In this document: positions 9,845 through 17,242 of the stretch, one piece after another | How the letters are laid out: each line of letters starts with the position of its first letter | How positions within the stretch are numbered: the first letter of the stretch is position 1 | DNA from: Chitinophagaceae bacterium | Lineage (GTDB): Bacteria > Bacteroidota > Bacteroidia > Chitinophagales > Chitinophagaceae | Assembly: GCA_016786845.1 (NCBI GenBank) | Contig: JAEUVB010000013.1 | Span: 1 to 64,000, forward strand | DNA: 64,000 nucleotides | Reading direction: 5' to 3' | Position numbers and translations under genes: made by a program | The notes under the pieces: model-generated | Told to the model about the DNA's origin: nothing | Databases searched by the model: none | Seen by the model: the letters and a program-made list of their open reading frames with translations, nothing else

Positions 9845-10028
9845 TGGCCCTATTTCAAATTAAACGAATTCATTCGAATAATAAAGCCTGAACACTTCTC
9901 ATATATCATTTGAACAAACAAAATCATCATTTCAACTGATAAAAAATGCAGTCCGCACACATAAACTTTTATCCCTTTATTCAGTAAACCAAATTTGCAT
10001 CATCAACAAACAATAAAAATTAAACATC

Positions 10029-11429
10029 ATGAACAAACTACATTTTCACCTCATTCTTTTTTTAGCCGTTTTGCTCGTCCACACACAGACATTTGCTCAA
10101 GCACCGAATCAATATAATTATCAGGGTGTAGCCCTGAATGGAAGTGGTACGCCGATTAGCAATTCGACCATTAATTTGAAATTCAGAATTTTCCAGGGAG
10201 TGACCAACGCGTATAAAGAAGAACGAGCCGTACTGACCGACAATATGGGTCATTTCTCTTGCGTCATTGGCAGCCCCGGTGCGGTTAATATCACCGGTTC
10301 ACTGAACAACATCGATTGGAGCAACTATCCAAACAGTTTACAAGTAAGCATGGATGCCAGTGGAGGTACGAACTTCACGGTATTGGGCCTGGATACCTTT
10401 AAGACCGTTCCCTATGCACAATATGCCAATCGAGCCACGAAAGCAGATTCATTGATGCTTCCGTTTGAAGACACGGATAACAATACGGCATCCTTTAAGG
10501 TCACAAATACCTTATCAGGCGGAACGGCTATTTGGGGTAAAGCGACAAATATTAACCCAAATTCTGCGGGCATCATGGGAGAAGGAAACGGAGGAAGCTC
10601 CGTTGGGGTAAAAGCAACGAATACCACAGGGTTTGCCGTTTATGCTACCGGCACGCCCACTTCATTGAACCCGGTGATTTATGGACAGAGTACCGGAAGT
10701 GCGGGATCGGGTGTGAAAGGCAAGTCGGATGGTGCTGCAGGTGTAGGAGTATACGGTGAATCATTGGCCGGAAAAGGTGTGGAAGGGTATGGTAATAATG
10801 CCGGAAGTATTGGGGTCAAAGGGAGCGCTCTTGCCGGAATTGGCGTAAAAGCCTACAGCTTCTCAGGAACCGCATTAGATGTGGAAGGTAACCTGAAAAT
10901 AGCCGGTGGAAATACCACCCCCGGGCTTGGCAAAGTATTGACAAGTGATGCCAGTGGTAATGCCACATGGAAATCACCGGGCAAGGTCGGATTTGTGGCA
11001 GAAAACAATAATACAATAACAGTAAACCATAATACTACGATCACAATGACCTTACAAGGTGAATTATATGATAATACAAATAGCTTAAATCTTTCGGGAT
11101 CAGCTATTGACCCTAATACTTTCGTGGCACCGGTCAGCGGATTTTATCATTTTACCGCCCGATGCTTTTATTTATATCAAAGTTTAACTTACAATCTTGA
11201 GGGTGCAAATATTTGGTTCAGAGTTAATACGACCGATCTTAAAGGTATTGGAGCATCCGCCCCATTGCATATTTCCACACAAACGAAAATGCCTCTGGAA
11301 CTGAACAGAGATATTCATTTAAATGCCGGAGACAAAGTAGTCGTGCGTACCAATCAAATCAATGGTGGTGGTGGATCAGCAGTACTTTGGGAAGCCTATT
11401 TCAGTGGATATTTAATTTATGAAGACTAA
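10029..11429 (+). CDS. Fibre-like secreted protein with C1q-like tip
   Basis: A 466-residue protein with signal peptide ending TQTFAQ. The N-terminal domain (about 25-140: YNYQGVALNGSGTPIS ... TVPYAQYANRA) is the same module that opens the four large paralogues at 19.9-32.9 kb. A glycine-rich shaft follows (GVYGESLAGKGVEGYG, GVKGSALAGIGVK), then the linker GLGKVLTSDASGNATW. From about residue 318 a C1q/TNF-like jelly roll runs to the end (GFVAENNN ... FVAPVSGFYHFTARCF ... YFSGYLIYED). C1q-like domains form trimers in known cases, as do tail-fibre shafts. It has no sorting domain of its own. A small T9SS protein follows 19 bp downstream. Confidence 0.8.
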   Translation: MNKLHFHLILFLAVLLVHTQTFAQAPNQYNYQGVALNGSGTPISNSTINLKFRIFQGVTNAYKEERAVLTDNMGHFSCVIGSPGAVNITGSLNNIDWSNYPNSLQVSMDASGGTNFTVLGLDTFKTVPYAQYANRATKADSLMLPFEDTDNNTASFKVTNTLSGGTAIWGKATNINPNSAGIMGEGNGGSSVGVKATNTTGFAVYATGTPTSLNPVIYGQSTGSAGSGVKGKSDGAAGVGVYGESLAGKGVEGYGNNAGSIGVKGSALAGIGVKAYSFSGTALDVEGNLKIAGGNTTPGLGKVLTSDASGNATWKSPGKVGFVAENNNTITVNHNTTITMTLQGELYDNTNSLNLSGSAIDPNTFVAPVSGFYHFTARCFYLYQSLTYNLEGANIWFRVNTTDLKGIGASAPLHISTQTKMPLELNRDIHLNAGDKVVVRTNQINGGGGSAVLWEAYFSGYLIYED

Positions 11430-11448
11430 TTATTAAACTATAAATACT

Positions 11449-12222
11449 ATGAGAACCTATTATATTTTCATCCTGTTCCTTTGTTGTTCCTGCCCTTTGA
11501 TCTCAGCATCACAAAGCATACAGAAAAAAGTGATCAGCAGTTCAGGGAAAGTAATGAGTGGGGGTGGAGCGAGCCTCAACTACACCTTCGGAGAAATGGC
11601 TGTAGCGAAATACAGCAATTCCGGAATGACTTTAGCACAAGGATTTCAACCCTATTATCTAATAATTAATACTCCCTTACCGGTGGGTTGGCTAAGCTTT
11701 GATGCGCGTTGGAAAAGTGAGCATGAGGCCATATTGAAATGGCGTTTATCGAATGAAAAAAATTGTAAAGGGTTTCACATCGAGCGCATGCAGGAGGGTG
11801 AAAAAGACTTTTCAATTGTCGGATATGTTCCAACTCAGGCAGAAAATGGTCAATCAGATATTACCACAGACTATGAGTATTACGACAATGACTATCAGAA
11901 TAAAAAAACATTCTACCGCATTCGCCAGGAAGATCAGGATGGCCGTAACAGCTATAGTGAAACAAGACTTGTTTTCGGTAACGGAAGTACCGATGTAAAC
12001 ATTGAAATATGGCCGGTGCCTGCCAATACCACGGTTCATATCATGGTCAACGGTTTAGGAAAAAATACTCAAGTGGTCATTCTGGATATGCAAGGTAAAG
12101 TGATTAAACGATTGGAAATGCTTCAAAATAATCATATTGAATTAAATGGATTGGCAGCAGGTATGTATATCGTACAAGTAGCCAATCAGCCGGGGGTTTC
12201 CCAGAAAATAATCGTTCAATAG
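11449..12222 (+). CDS. Small T9SS type A cargo paired with the C1q-tipped fibre
   Basis: A 257-residue secreted protein with a signal peptide ending CPLISASQS. Residues of about 20-70 carry the GEM/TQGF module (LNYTFGEMAVAKYS, then LAQGFQPYY). Residues of about 80-175 resemble a fibronectin-like region that often precedes sorting domains (WLSFDARW ... FHIERM ... FYRIRQEDQDGRNSYSE). A type A sorting domain ends the protein (IEIWPVPANTTVHIMV ... ILDMQGKVIKR ... LAAGMYIVQVA). It starts 19 bp after the fibre gene, so the two are probably co-transcribed. The perfect terminator at 12260-12298 closes the unit. The N-terminal module is related to the partners at 25517 and 29222. Confidence 0.8.
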   Translation: MRTYYIFILFLCCSCPLISASQSIQKKVISSSGKVMSGGGASLNYTFGEMAVAKYSNSGMTLAQGFQPYYLIINTPLPVGWLSFDARWKSEHEAILKWRLSNEKNCKGFHIERMQEGEKDFSIVGYVPTQAENGQSDITTDYEYYDNDYQNKKTFYRIRQEDQDGRNSYSETRLVFGNGSTDVNIEIWPVPANTTVHIMVNGLGKNTQVVILDMQGKVIKRLEMLQNNHIELNGLAAGMYIVQVANQPGVSQKIIVQ

Positions 12223-12259
12223 TGCGTACCGTTATAAAATGCGATAACCCCTCCCCTTC

Positions 12260-12298
12260 AACCTAAAAAGCGTCTTTATACAAGACGCTTTTTAGGTT
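12260..12298 (+). terminator. Intrinsic terminator after the fibre/partner operon
   Basis: A perfect 17-bp stem (aacctaaaaagcgtctt at 12260-12276 with aagacgctttttaggtt at 12282-12298) and a five-base loop lie 38 bp after the stop of the upstream gene. A short T-run lies within and after the right arm. Confidence 0.85.
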
Positions 12299-12400
12299 TA
12301 AGCAAGCGAAAGAAAATGGCTGAAGAGGGATTACCACCAATCGTCTGTAATGACCATTTCTTTCTATAAACCCAAAACCAAATTTTATCCTTCCTTGCTG

Positions 12401-12408
12401 TACATTTG
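12401..12408 (+). promoter_or_regulatory. Bacteroidota -7 box of prfB
   Basis: TACATTTG fits the TAnnTTTG -7 element used by the Bacteroidota primary sigma factor and ends only six bases before the prfB ATG at 12415. No matching -33 TTTG is evident at the usual 19-bp spacing, so this is a partial match. If real, the transcript would have almost no leader. Confidence 0.45.
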
Positions 12409-12414
12409 CGTCCT

Positions 12415-13509
12415 ATGACCATTGAGCAATTGAAAGTGATGCGGGAAAGAGTAGCCGCCTTGGGTACCTTTCTGGCTGTTGGCGAAAAACAAGACCGAAT
12501 CAATAATGATAAACAACTCAGTCTTTCGCCCGGATTCTGGGACGATAATGCCCGTGCAACCGCCATCCTAAAAGAAATAAAAACCAATAGCTATTGGGTT
12601 GATCTGTACAAAAGCGTGGAAACGGCTGTCGAAGATTTTGCCGTTTTGTTTGAGTTTTGGAAAGAAGGCGAAGCCACGGAAGAGGATGCACGCCAAGCCT
12701 ATGATCATGCCATACAGGCTATCGATGAATTGGAATTTAAAAGTACCCTCAACGGACCGGAAGATGAAATGCCTGCAGTGATGACCATCAATTCAGGTGC
12801 GGGTGGTACGGAAAGTCAGGACTGGGCCGAAATGTTGTTGAGAATGTACCGCATGTATGGCGAGAAGAACGGATTTAAAGTGAGTGAGATCGATGTGCAG
12901 TGGGGCGATGGGGCCGGCATCAAACAAGCGACCATAGAATTTGAAGGACCTTTTGCGTATGGCTTACTCAAATCGGAAAACGGGGTGCATCGATTGGTGC
13001 GCATCTCCCCTTTCGATTCGAATGCCCGCCGACATACTTCTTTTGCTTCGGTTTTCGTTTATCCGCTCGTGGATGATACCATCGAAATTGAAGTGAACCC
13101 GGCGGATTTGGAATGGGAGTTTTTCCGCAGCGGCGGTAAGGGCGGACAAAATGTAAACAAGGTAGAAACGGCGGTCAGGCTGAAACATATTCCGAGTGGC
13201 ATTATTGTAGAATGTCAGCAGTCGCGCACACAAGGCGAGAACCGTGAAAAGGCTTTGAAAATGTTAAAGTCTCAACTCTATGAAAAAGAATTGCAGCGAC
13301 AAGAAGAGCTCAAGAACAAAACGAATAGCAGTAAGAAAAAGATCGAATGGGGATCCCAGATTCGTTCCTACGTCTTTCACCCGTATAAAATGATTAAAGA
13401 TCATCGTACAGATTATGAGGTGGGCAATATCGGTCCGGTGATGGATGGTGATATCAATGGATTTATAAAAGCCTATCTCATGTTAGGCAGTACTATGGAA
13501 AATGAGTAG
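12415..13509 (+). CDS. prfB: Peptide chain release factor 2
   Basis: Recognises UGA and UAA stop codons in the ribosomal A site and triggers peptide release. The 364-residue protein is full length for RF2. It carries the RF2-type anticodon-mimic tripeptide SPF (in [15 protein letters not shown]) and the catalytic GGQ loop ([17 protein letters not shown]). I start at the ATG at 12415; the open frame extends three codons upstream to a TTG that overlaps the promoter box. Many bacteria autoregulate prfB by a +1 frameshift at an in-frame UGA near codon 25. Here the corresponding region ([12 protein letters not shown]) is one uninterrupted frame, so that control is absent. Confidence 0.95.
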   Translation: MTIEQLKVMRERVAALGTFLAVGEKQDRINNDKQLSLSPGFWDDNARATAILKEIKTNSYWVDLYKSVETAVEDFAVLFEFWKEGEATEEDARQAYDHAIQAIDELEFKSTLNGPEDEMPAVMTINSGAGGTESQDWAEMLLRMYRMYGEKNGFKVSEIDVQWGDGAGIKQATIEFEGPFAYGLLKSENGVHRLVRISPFDSNARRHTSFASVFVYPLVDDTIEIEVNPADLEWEFFRSGGKGGQNVNKVETAVRLKHIPSGIIVECQQSRTQGENREKALKMLKSQLYEKELQRQEELKNKTNSSKKKIEWGSQIRSYVFHPYKMIKDHRTDYEVGNIGPVMDGDINGFIKAYLMLGSTMENE

Positions 13510-13529
13510 TTTTACAAATAAACAAGCCC

Positions 13530-14546
13530 TTGCGTAAATTCCTTTTGATATTGATTTGTTTGAGCACAGGTTATTCCTTGTCGGCTCAGATACAAGGTTT
13601 TTATGACGGCAAAAAGGTGACCGCGAACTCCGTCAAATATTATCGGGCGCCCAAACATTCCACTTTTCTTTCATTTAGTTTCGGATTGAGTAATTATCTC
13701 GGTGACCTTGGTGGCAATACCGGTATCGGAAAGAAATTTTTTTACGACAATAATTTTAAGAAAAATACTTTCTTCTACGGATTTTCAATTTCCCATTTGA
13801 GAAGAGACGCGGTTGGGTTTAGATTGAATTATACGGCCGGAAAAATTGCCGGCAGCGACCATGATGCCGCCTATCGTAACGAAACAGACGATGCCTATTT
13901 TCGATACAAACGCAATCTGGATTTTAGAAGTAAAATATCGGAATTGAGTTTGTTGCTGGAAGTCTATCCGTTCAAATTTGCCTCAGCACAAACGGCGCTG
14001 CATCGCTGGAATGTGCAACCCTATTTATTGGGCGGTATTGGATTGTTTTCATTCAACCCGCAGGGCTCTTACTTTGATGAACTTGCCGATGATTATGTAT
14101 GGGTCGATTTAGCCCGGCTGCATACCGAAGGTCAAGGAATGAATGCTTATCCCGACCGGAAACCATATGCTTTAACACAAATGAATCTGCCGTTTGGTTT
14201 TGGGGTTCATTATGATTTAGGATTGAAGACTTCGCTCAGTTTGGAATTTGTCGGGCGTAAACTGTCGACCGATTATCTGGATGACGTGAGTACAACCTTT
14301 ATTGATGCTTCTTTATTTGATCAACATTTAAATGAAGAAGATGCTGCCCTGGCGAAAATTATTTATAATAAAAGTAACCTCATCGATCCGGACCATCCTT
14401 ATCGTGCCGGCGAACAAAGAGGCAATCCGGCGAATAACGATTTCTATTATTCTTTCAATCTAAAATTTTCAATCAAGATCAGTAAGATGAAAATTCCATT
14501 CATTAAAAAGCATTATAAATTTGATGATCGTGAAATTTGTGATTAA
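13530..14546 (+). CDS. Predicted outer-membrane beta-barrel protein (DUF6089-like)
   Basis: A 338-residue protein with an N-terminal signal peptide (KFLLILICLSTGYSLSAQ) and alternating aromatic/hydrophobic strands typical of small Bacteroidota outer-membrane barrels. The stretch FLSFSFGLSNYLGDLGG resembles the start of the DUF6089 family. The start is TTG at 13530, 20 bp after the prfB stop; no ATG is placed to preserve the signal peptide. It overlaps the next gene by 23 bp, so prfB, this gene and the next may be one transcript. Function unknown. Confidence 0.7.
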   Translation: MRKFLLILICLSTGYSLSAQIQGFYDGKKVTANSVKYYRAPKHSTFLSFSFGLSNYLGDLGGNTGIGKKFFYDNNFKKNTFFYGFSISHLRRDAVGFRLNYTAGKIAGSDHDAAYRNETDDAYFRYKRNLDFRSKISELSLLLEVYPFKFASAQTALHRWNVQPYLLGGIGLFSFNPQGSYFDELADDYVWVDLARLHTEGQGMNAYPDRKPYALTQMNLPFGFGVHYDLGLKTSLSLEFVGRKLSTDYLDDVSTTFIDASLFDQHLNEEDAALAKIIYNKSNLIDPDHPYRAGEQRGNPANNDFYYSFNLKFSIKISKMKIPFIKKHYKFDDREICD

Positions 14547-15156
14547 ATCATTTTGCGGATATGGTGTACTGACCTTGATCCTCGTTTTCATGTTTCAGAT
14601 CAGTTCCTTTGCTCAGTATTATGCTGCTGAATTAGCGAAACACCGTGAACATTACAAATCCGAATTTCTGACCGATGAGAACAGTCCGCTGAAACAGAAT
14701 GATTTAGAATATCTCCGGTTTTATGCGGCCAATCCCGGCTATATCGTGAATACTTCTTTTACCCGAATCAATGATAGTATTGGATTTGATATGCATACGC
14801 ATAACGGTGTGATCAAGAAGTATTTTGTATATGGTTATGTTACCTTTCGATTGAAGAACACCGATTGTAAGCTGTATATCTATCAGAGCCAAAAACTGAT
14901 GACCAAGAAAGGATTTGAAGATTACCTCTTTATTCCTTTTACCGATGAAACGAACTACAAAGAAACTTTTGGCGGGGGAAGATATTTGGATTTTAAGATG
15001 AGTGATATTTTCAAGGACAAACTCATCATCGATTTCAACAAAGCTTACAATCCCTATTGTGCGTTTAAAGAAGGTTATGCCTGCCCCATTCCTCCGAAAG
15101 AAAATGATCTGAAGATCAGCATTGAAGCCGGGGAGAAATTATTTGGGAAGGAATAA
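14524..15156 (+). CDS. DUF1684 family secreted protein
   Basis: A 210-residue protein with a hydrophobic signal or anchor segment (CGYGVLTLILVFMFQISSFAQ). It has the DUF1684 hallmark motifs near the C-terminus: FIPFTDETNYKETFGGGRYL, then DFNKAYNPYCAF, GYACPIPPKEN and ISIEAGEKLF. The family is widespread and of unknown biochemical function. I prefer the ATG at 14524 over the TTG one codon upstream. The gene starts inside the 3' end of the upstream barrel gene, which supports translational coupling. Confidence 0.85.
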   Translation: MIVKFVIKSFCGYGVLTLILVFMFQISSFAQYYAAELAKHREHYKSEFLTDENSPLKQNDLEYLRFYAANPGYIVNTSFTRINDSIGFDMHTHNGVIKKYFVYGYVTFRLKNTDCKLYIYQSQKLMTKKGFEDYLFIPFTDETNYKETFGGGRYLDFKMSDIFKDKLIIDFNKAYNPYCAFKEGYACPIPPKENDLKISIEAGEKLFGKE

Positions 15157-15189
15157 GGTGATAGGAACTATTTACAAAGTCATTTGGGC

Positions 15190-15288
15190 GGCAGACACGC
15201 TTTCCGCTGCAAGTCCTCGGTCCTCCTGCGTCGTCCCTGCGGGCTTTCCGCTGCAATCGTTGCCGCTCGCGTTCAGCCCGATCACTCG
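15190..15288. repeat. GC-rich intergenic repeat-like element
   Basis: A block of about 100 bp, far more GC-rich than its surroundings, sits between the DUF1684 gene and tRNA-His. The 14-mer gctttccgctgcaa occurs twice (15199-15212 and 15243-15256, 44 bp apart), separated by cgtcgtccctgcggg. It has no coding sense. The layout resembles short repetitive intergenic elements known from Bacteroidota genomes; whether it is dispersed in this genome cannot be seen from one window. Confidence 0.45.
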
Positions 15289-15311
15289 AGTTCACTTTGA
15301 AATATAGCCAC

Positions 15312-15337
15312 AAAAAAAGCCTCCGTAAAGGAAGCTT
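15312..15337 (-). terminator. Intrinsic terminator of tRNA-His
   Basis: On the minus strand an 8-bp stem with one mismatch (ggaagctt/aagcctcc, 15330-15337 with 15317-15324) is followed by a run of T (complement of the A-run at 15312-15318). It lies just downstream of the tRNA. Confidence 0.6.
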
Positions 15338-15345
15338 ATTAAGAG

Positions 15346-15420
15346 GGAGGATGATGGGGCTCGAACCCACGACCCTCAGAACCACAATCTGATGCTCTAA
15401 CCTACTGAGCTACACCCTCC
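15346..15420 (-). tRNA. tRNA-His (anticodon GUG)
   Basis: The minus strand folds into a complete cloverleaf. The acceptor strands are GAGGGTG and CATCCTC. The D-arm starts GCTCAG, the anticodon stem is tcaga/tctga with loop ttgtggt (anticodon GTG), and the T-loop is TTCGAGC. The extra G at -1 (position 15420) opposite C73 is the tRNA-His identity element and is genomically encoded here. The 3' CCA is not encoded. Confidence 0.95.
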
Positions 15421-15467
15421 ATGAATTGGAGTGCAAATATAGGGTTTCTTATGAATTGAGAAAGAAG

Positions 15468-16061
15468 TTATTGATCAAAATTATAGATCTTCCAGAAATC
15501 AAGCAGAGAAGCCTTTTCAGCGTCATTCAAAACGGGCTTGTCGTAATGTCCCTTAGCTTGTTTCTGTCGAAAGGCTTCATAAATCGTCACCGCACAGGCT
15601 ACAGAAATATTTAAAGACCGAATGATACCTACTTGGGGAATAATGAAATTTCCATCACAGTAGGACAAAGTTTCTTCACTGATTCCATCCACTTCATTGC
15701 CGAAGACGAGCGCCACCGGCTCCGTTAAATCAAGGTCGTATAAATCTTTTGCTCCTTCTGCCAGGTGGGTTGAATAGATTTTTGAATACCGTTTTCTGAC
15801 TTCGCTCATACATTCGGCAACATCGTCGAATTGGTGAGCCATCACCCATTTCCATGCTCCGGAACTGCTTCTGAACCCCCAACGTTTATGTCGAGGCACC
15901 CGAGTGGTAATCACAAATATTTCCATAATACCCACCGCGTCGCAGGTACGCATGACCGCAGAGATATTGTGCGGATCGGTTACATTCTCCAGAATCACGG
16001 TGAGATCCTTTTGCCTGCTTGCCAATACGGCCTCAACCCTTTGTTTACGTTCCGGTGTCAT
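15468..16061 (-). CDS. trmH: TrmH-family tRNA/rRNA 2'-O-methyltransferase
   Basis: A 197-residue SPOUT methyltransferase that transfers a methyl group from S-adenosylmethionine to a ribose 2'-OH, most likely G18 of tRNA. The three SpoU motifs are present: motif 1 ENVTDPHNISAVMRTCDAVG, motif 2 VFGNEVDGISEE, and motif 3 IPQVGIIRSLNISVACAV. The C-terminal extension after motif 3 is short, as in TrmH. It is divergent from the haem peroxidase gene, with 60 bp between the starts. A paralogue of a different subfamily, rlmB, lies at 59275. The Gm18 substrate is inferred from subfamily resemblance. Confidence 0.85.
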   Translation of the reverse strand: MTPERKQRVEAVLASRQKDLTVILENVTDPHNISAVMRTCDAVGIMEIFVITTRVPRHKRWGFRSSSGAWKWVMAHQFDDVAECMSEVRKRYSKIYSTHLAEGAKDLYDLDLTEPVALVFGNEVDGISEETLSYCDGNFIIPQVGIIRSLNISVACAVTIYEAFRQKQAKGHYDKPVLNDAEKASLLDFWKIYNFDQ

Positions 16062-16086
16062 TTTTTAGAAGATTATCAAAGTCAAG

Positions 16087-16116
16087 TTGCGAAAGTAATT
16101 CAAGCGCGTAATTTTG
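16087..16116 (+). promoter_or_regulatory. Promoter of the dihaem peroxidase gene
   Basis: TTG (16087-16089), exactly 19 bp of spacer, and TAATTTTG (16109-16116) closely match the Bacteroidota TTTG-N19-TAnnTTTG promoter. The box ends five bases before the ATG at 16122, which predicts a nearly leaderless mRNA and supports that start over the longer upstream frame. Confidence 0.65.
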
Positions 16117-16121
16117 CATCT

Positions 16122-17084
16122 ATGCCCGGAAAAATTTCTATCCTTACTTTCTTCTTCCTTATTCTTTTGACATTCCTCATTGGTGCCGGCAAAGCAGATC
16201 AAACCCCTATGACGAAAGAACGATTGGGCAAGAAACTCTTCTTTGATCCGATACTTTCCTCGGACCGAAGCATCAGTTGTGCCTCCTGCCATAAACCCGA
16301 ACTCGCCTTTGCTGACAGTACGGCTTTTAGTACCGGTGTGATGGGCAGAAAAACAGCAAGGAATACCCCTTCCATTATGAATATGGCCATGCGGGATTTA
16401 CTCTTTTGGGATGGGCGGGCACCAAGTCTCGAAGCTCAGGTTGTATTCCCGGTCGAAAACCCGAATGAAATGAATTTGCCTTTTGCAGAGGCGGTACAAA
16501 GAATTAAAGCTGATCAAACATATCGTCAATTGTTTTTGAAAGTGTACAAGAGACTACCCGATAGTGCTGATATTGTAAACTGTATTGCGGCCTATGAACG
16601 AAGTTTGGAGACTGACCAAACCCCGAGTGATCGTTGGCTCAATGATGTACCGGGAGCGATGACGGCTCAGCAGATTCGCGGAAGGGAATTATTCACCAGC
16701 GATCGTACGCGATGTTTCGATTGTCATTTTACGCCTGACTTTACCTCGGATGAATTTCGCAATATTGGCTTATTCAATGGCCGCGAATTGAATGACAGCG
16801 GACGATACCGCATCACAAAAAATCCGGAGGACATCGGAAAATTTAAAATCCCGGGATTACGTAATGTAGCAATGACCGCTCCCTATATGCATAACGGCCA
16901 ATTCAAAACCTTGCGCGAAGTGATTGATTATTACGACGACCCGGCAGGCAAAATACACGGCAGCATCGGAAGAGATACCATACTTCCGGTAAAAATCGGG
17001 CTGACTGAACAAGAAAAACAAGATCTTGAATCTTATCTGCAAGCCTTGACTGATGACCGTTTCAGCAAAAAACGTAAAAAATAG
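16122..17084 (+). CDS. Dihaem cytochrome c peroxidase, MauG/CcpA type
   Basis: A periplasmic protein of 320 residues with an N-terminal signal or anchor helix (ISILTFFFLILLTFLIGAG). Two c-type haem-binding motifs, CASCH (53-57) and CFDCH (198-202), define the two domains of the cytochrome c peroxidase/MauG family, which reduces H2O2 or oxidises protein substrates using electrons from small cytochromes. FKIPGLRNVAMTAPYMHNG near the C-terminus holds the typical second-domain methionine/histidine region. The ATG at 16122 follows a good promoter. The open frame reaches back to 15831, but that part overlaps trmH antisense and lacks a signal. The physiological reductant is not encoded nearby. Confidence 0.9.
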   Translation: MPGKISILTFFFLILLTFLIGAGKADQTPMTKERLGKKLFFDPILSSDRSISCASCHKPELAFADSTAFSTGVMGRKTARNTPSIMNMAMRDLLFWDGRAPSLEAQVVFPVENPNEMNLPFAEAVQRIKADQTYRQLFLKVYKRLPDSADIVNCIAAYERSLETDQTPSDRWLNDVPGAMTAQQIRGRELFTSDRTRCFDCHFTPDFTSDEFRNIGLFNGRELNDSGRYRITKNPEDIGKFKIPGLRNVAMTAPYMHNGQFKTLREVIDYYDDPAGKIHGSIGRDTILPVKIGLTEQEKQDLESYLQALTDDRFSKKRKK

Positions 17085-17242
17085 TTTTGCTATTTCCGAA
17101 AAGTGGTCGTACACTTGCAACAGAATAGCACTCAGTCTCTCGCTTTATATTTTCAAACAAGCGATCTGAACTGCTTCATCTAAATTTCCACTTATTTATT
17201 TGTACCTACATTGTTCGTTCCTAACGAAAAACATTACCGAAT

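Noticed and set aside
12430-12500. Programmed +1 frameshift in prfB
   Set aside because: No in-frame UGA occurs; a single frame gives the full 364 residues.
15831-16121. N-terminal extension of the dihaem peroxidase frame
   Set aside because: It runs antisense through trmH, lacks a signal peptide and lies upstream of a good promoter; the ATG at 16122 explains the gene better.
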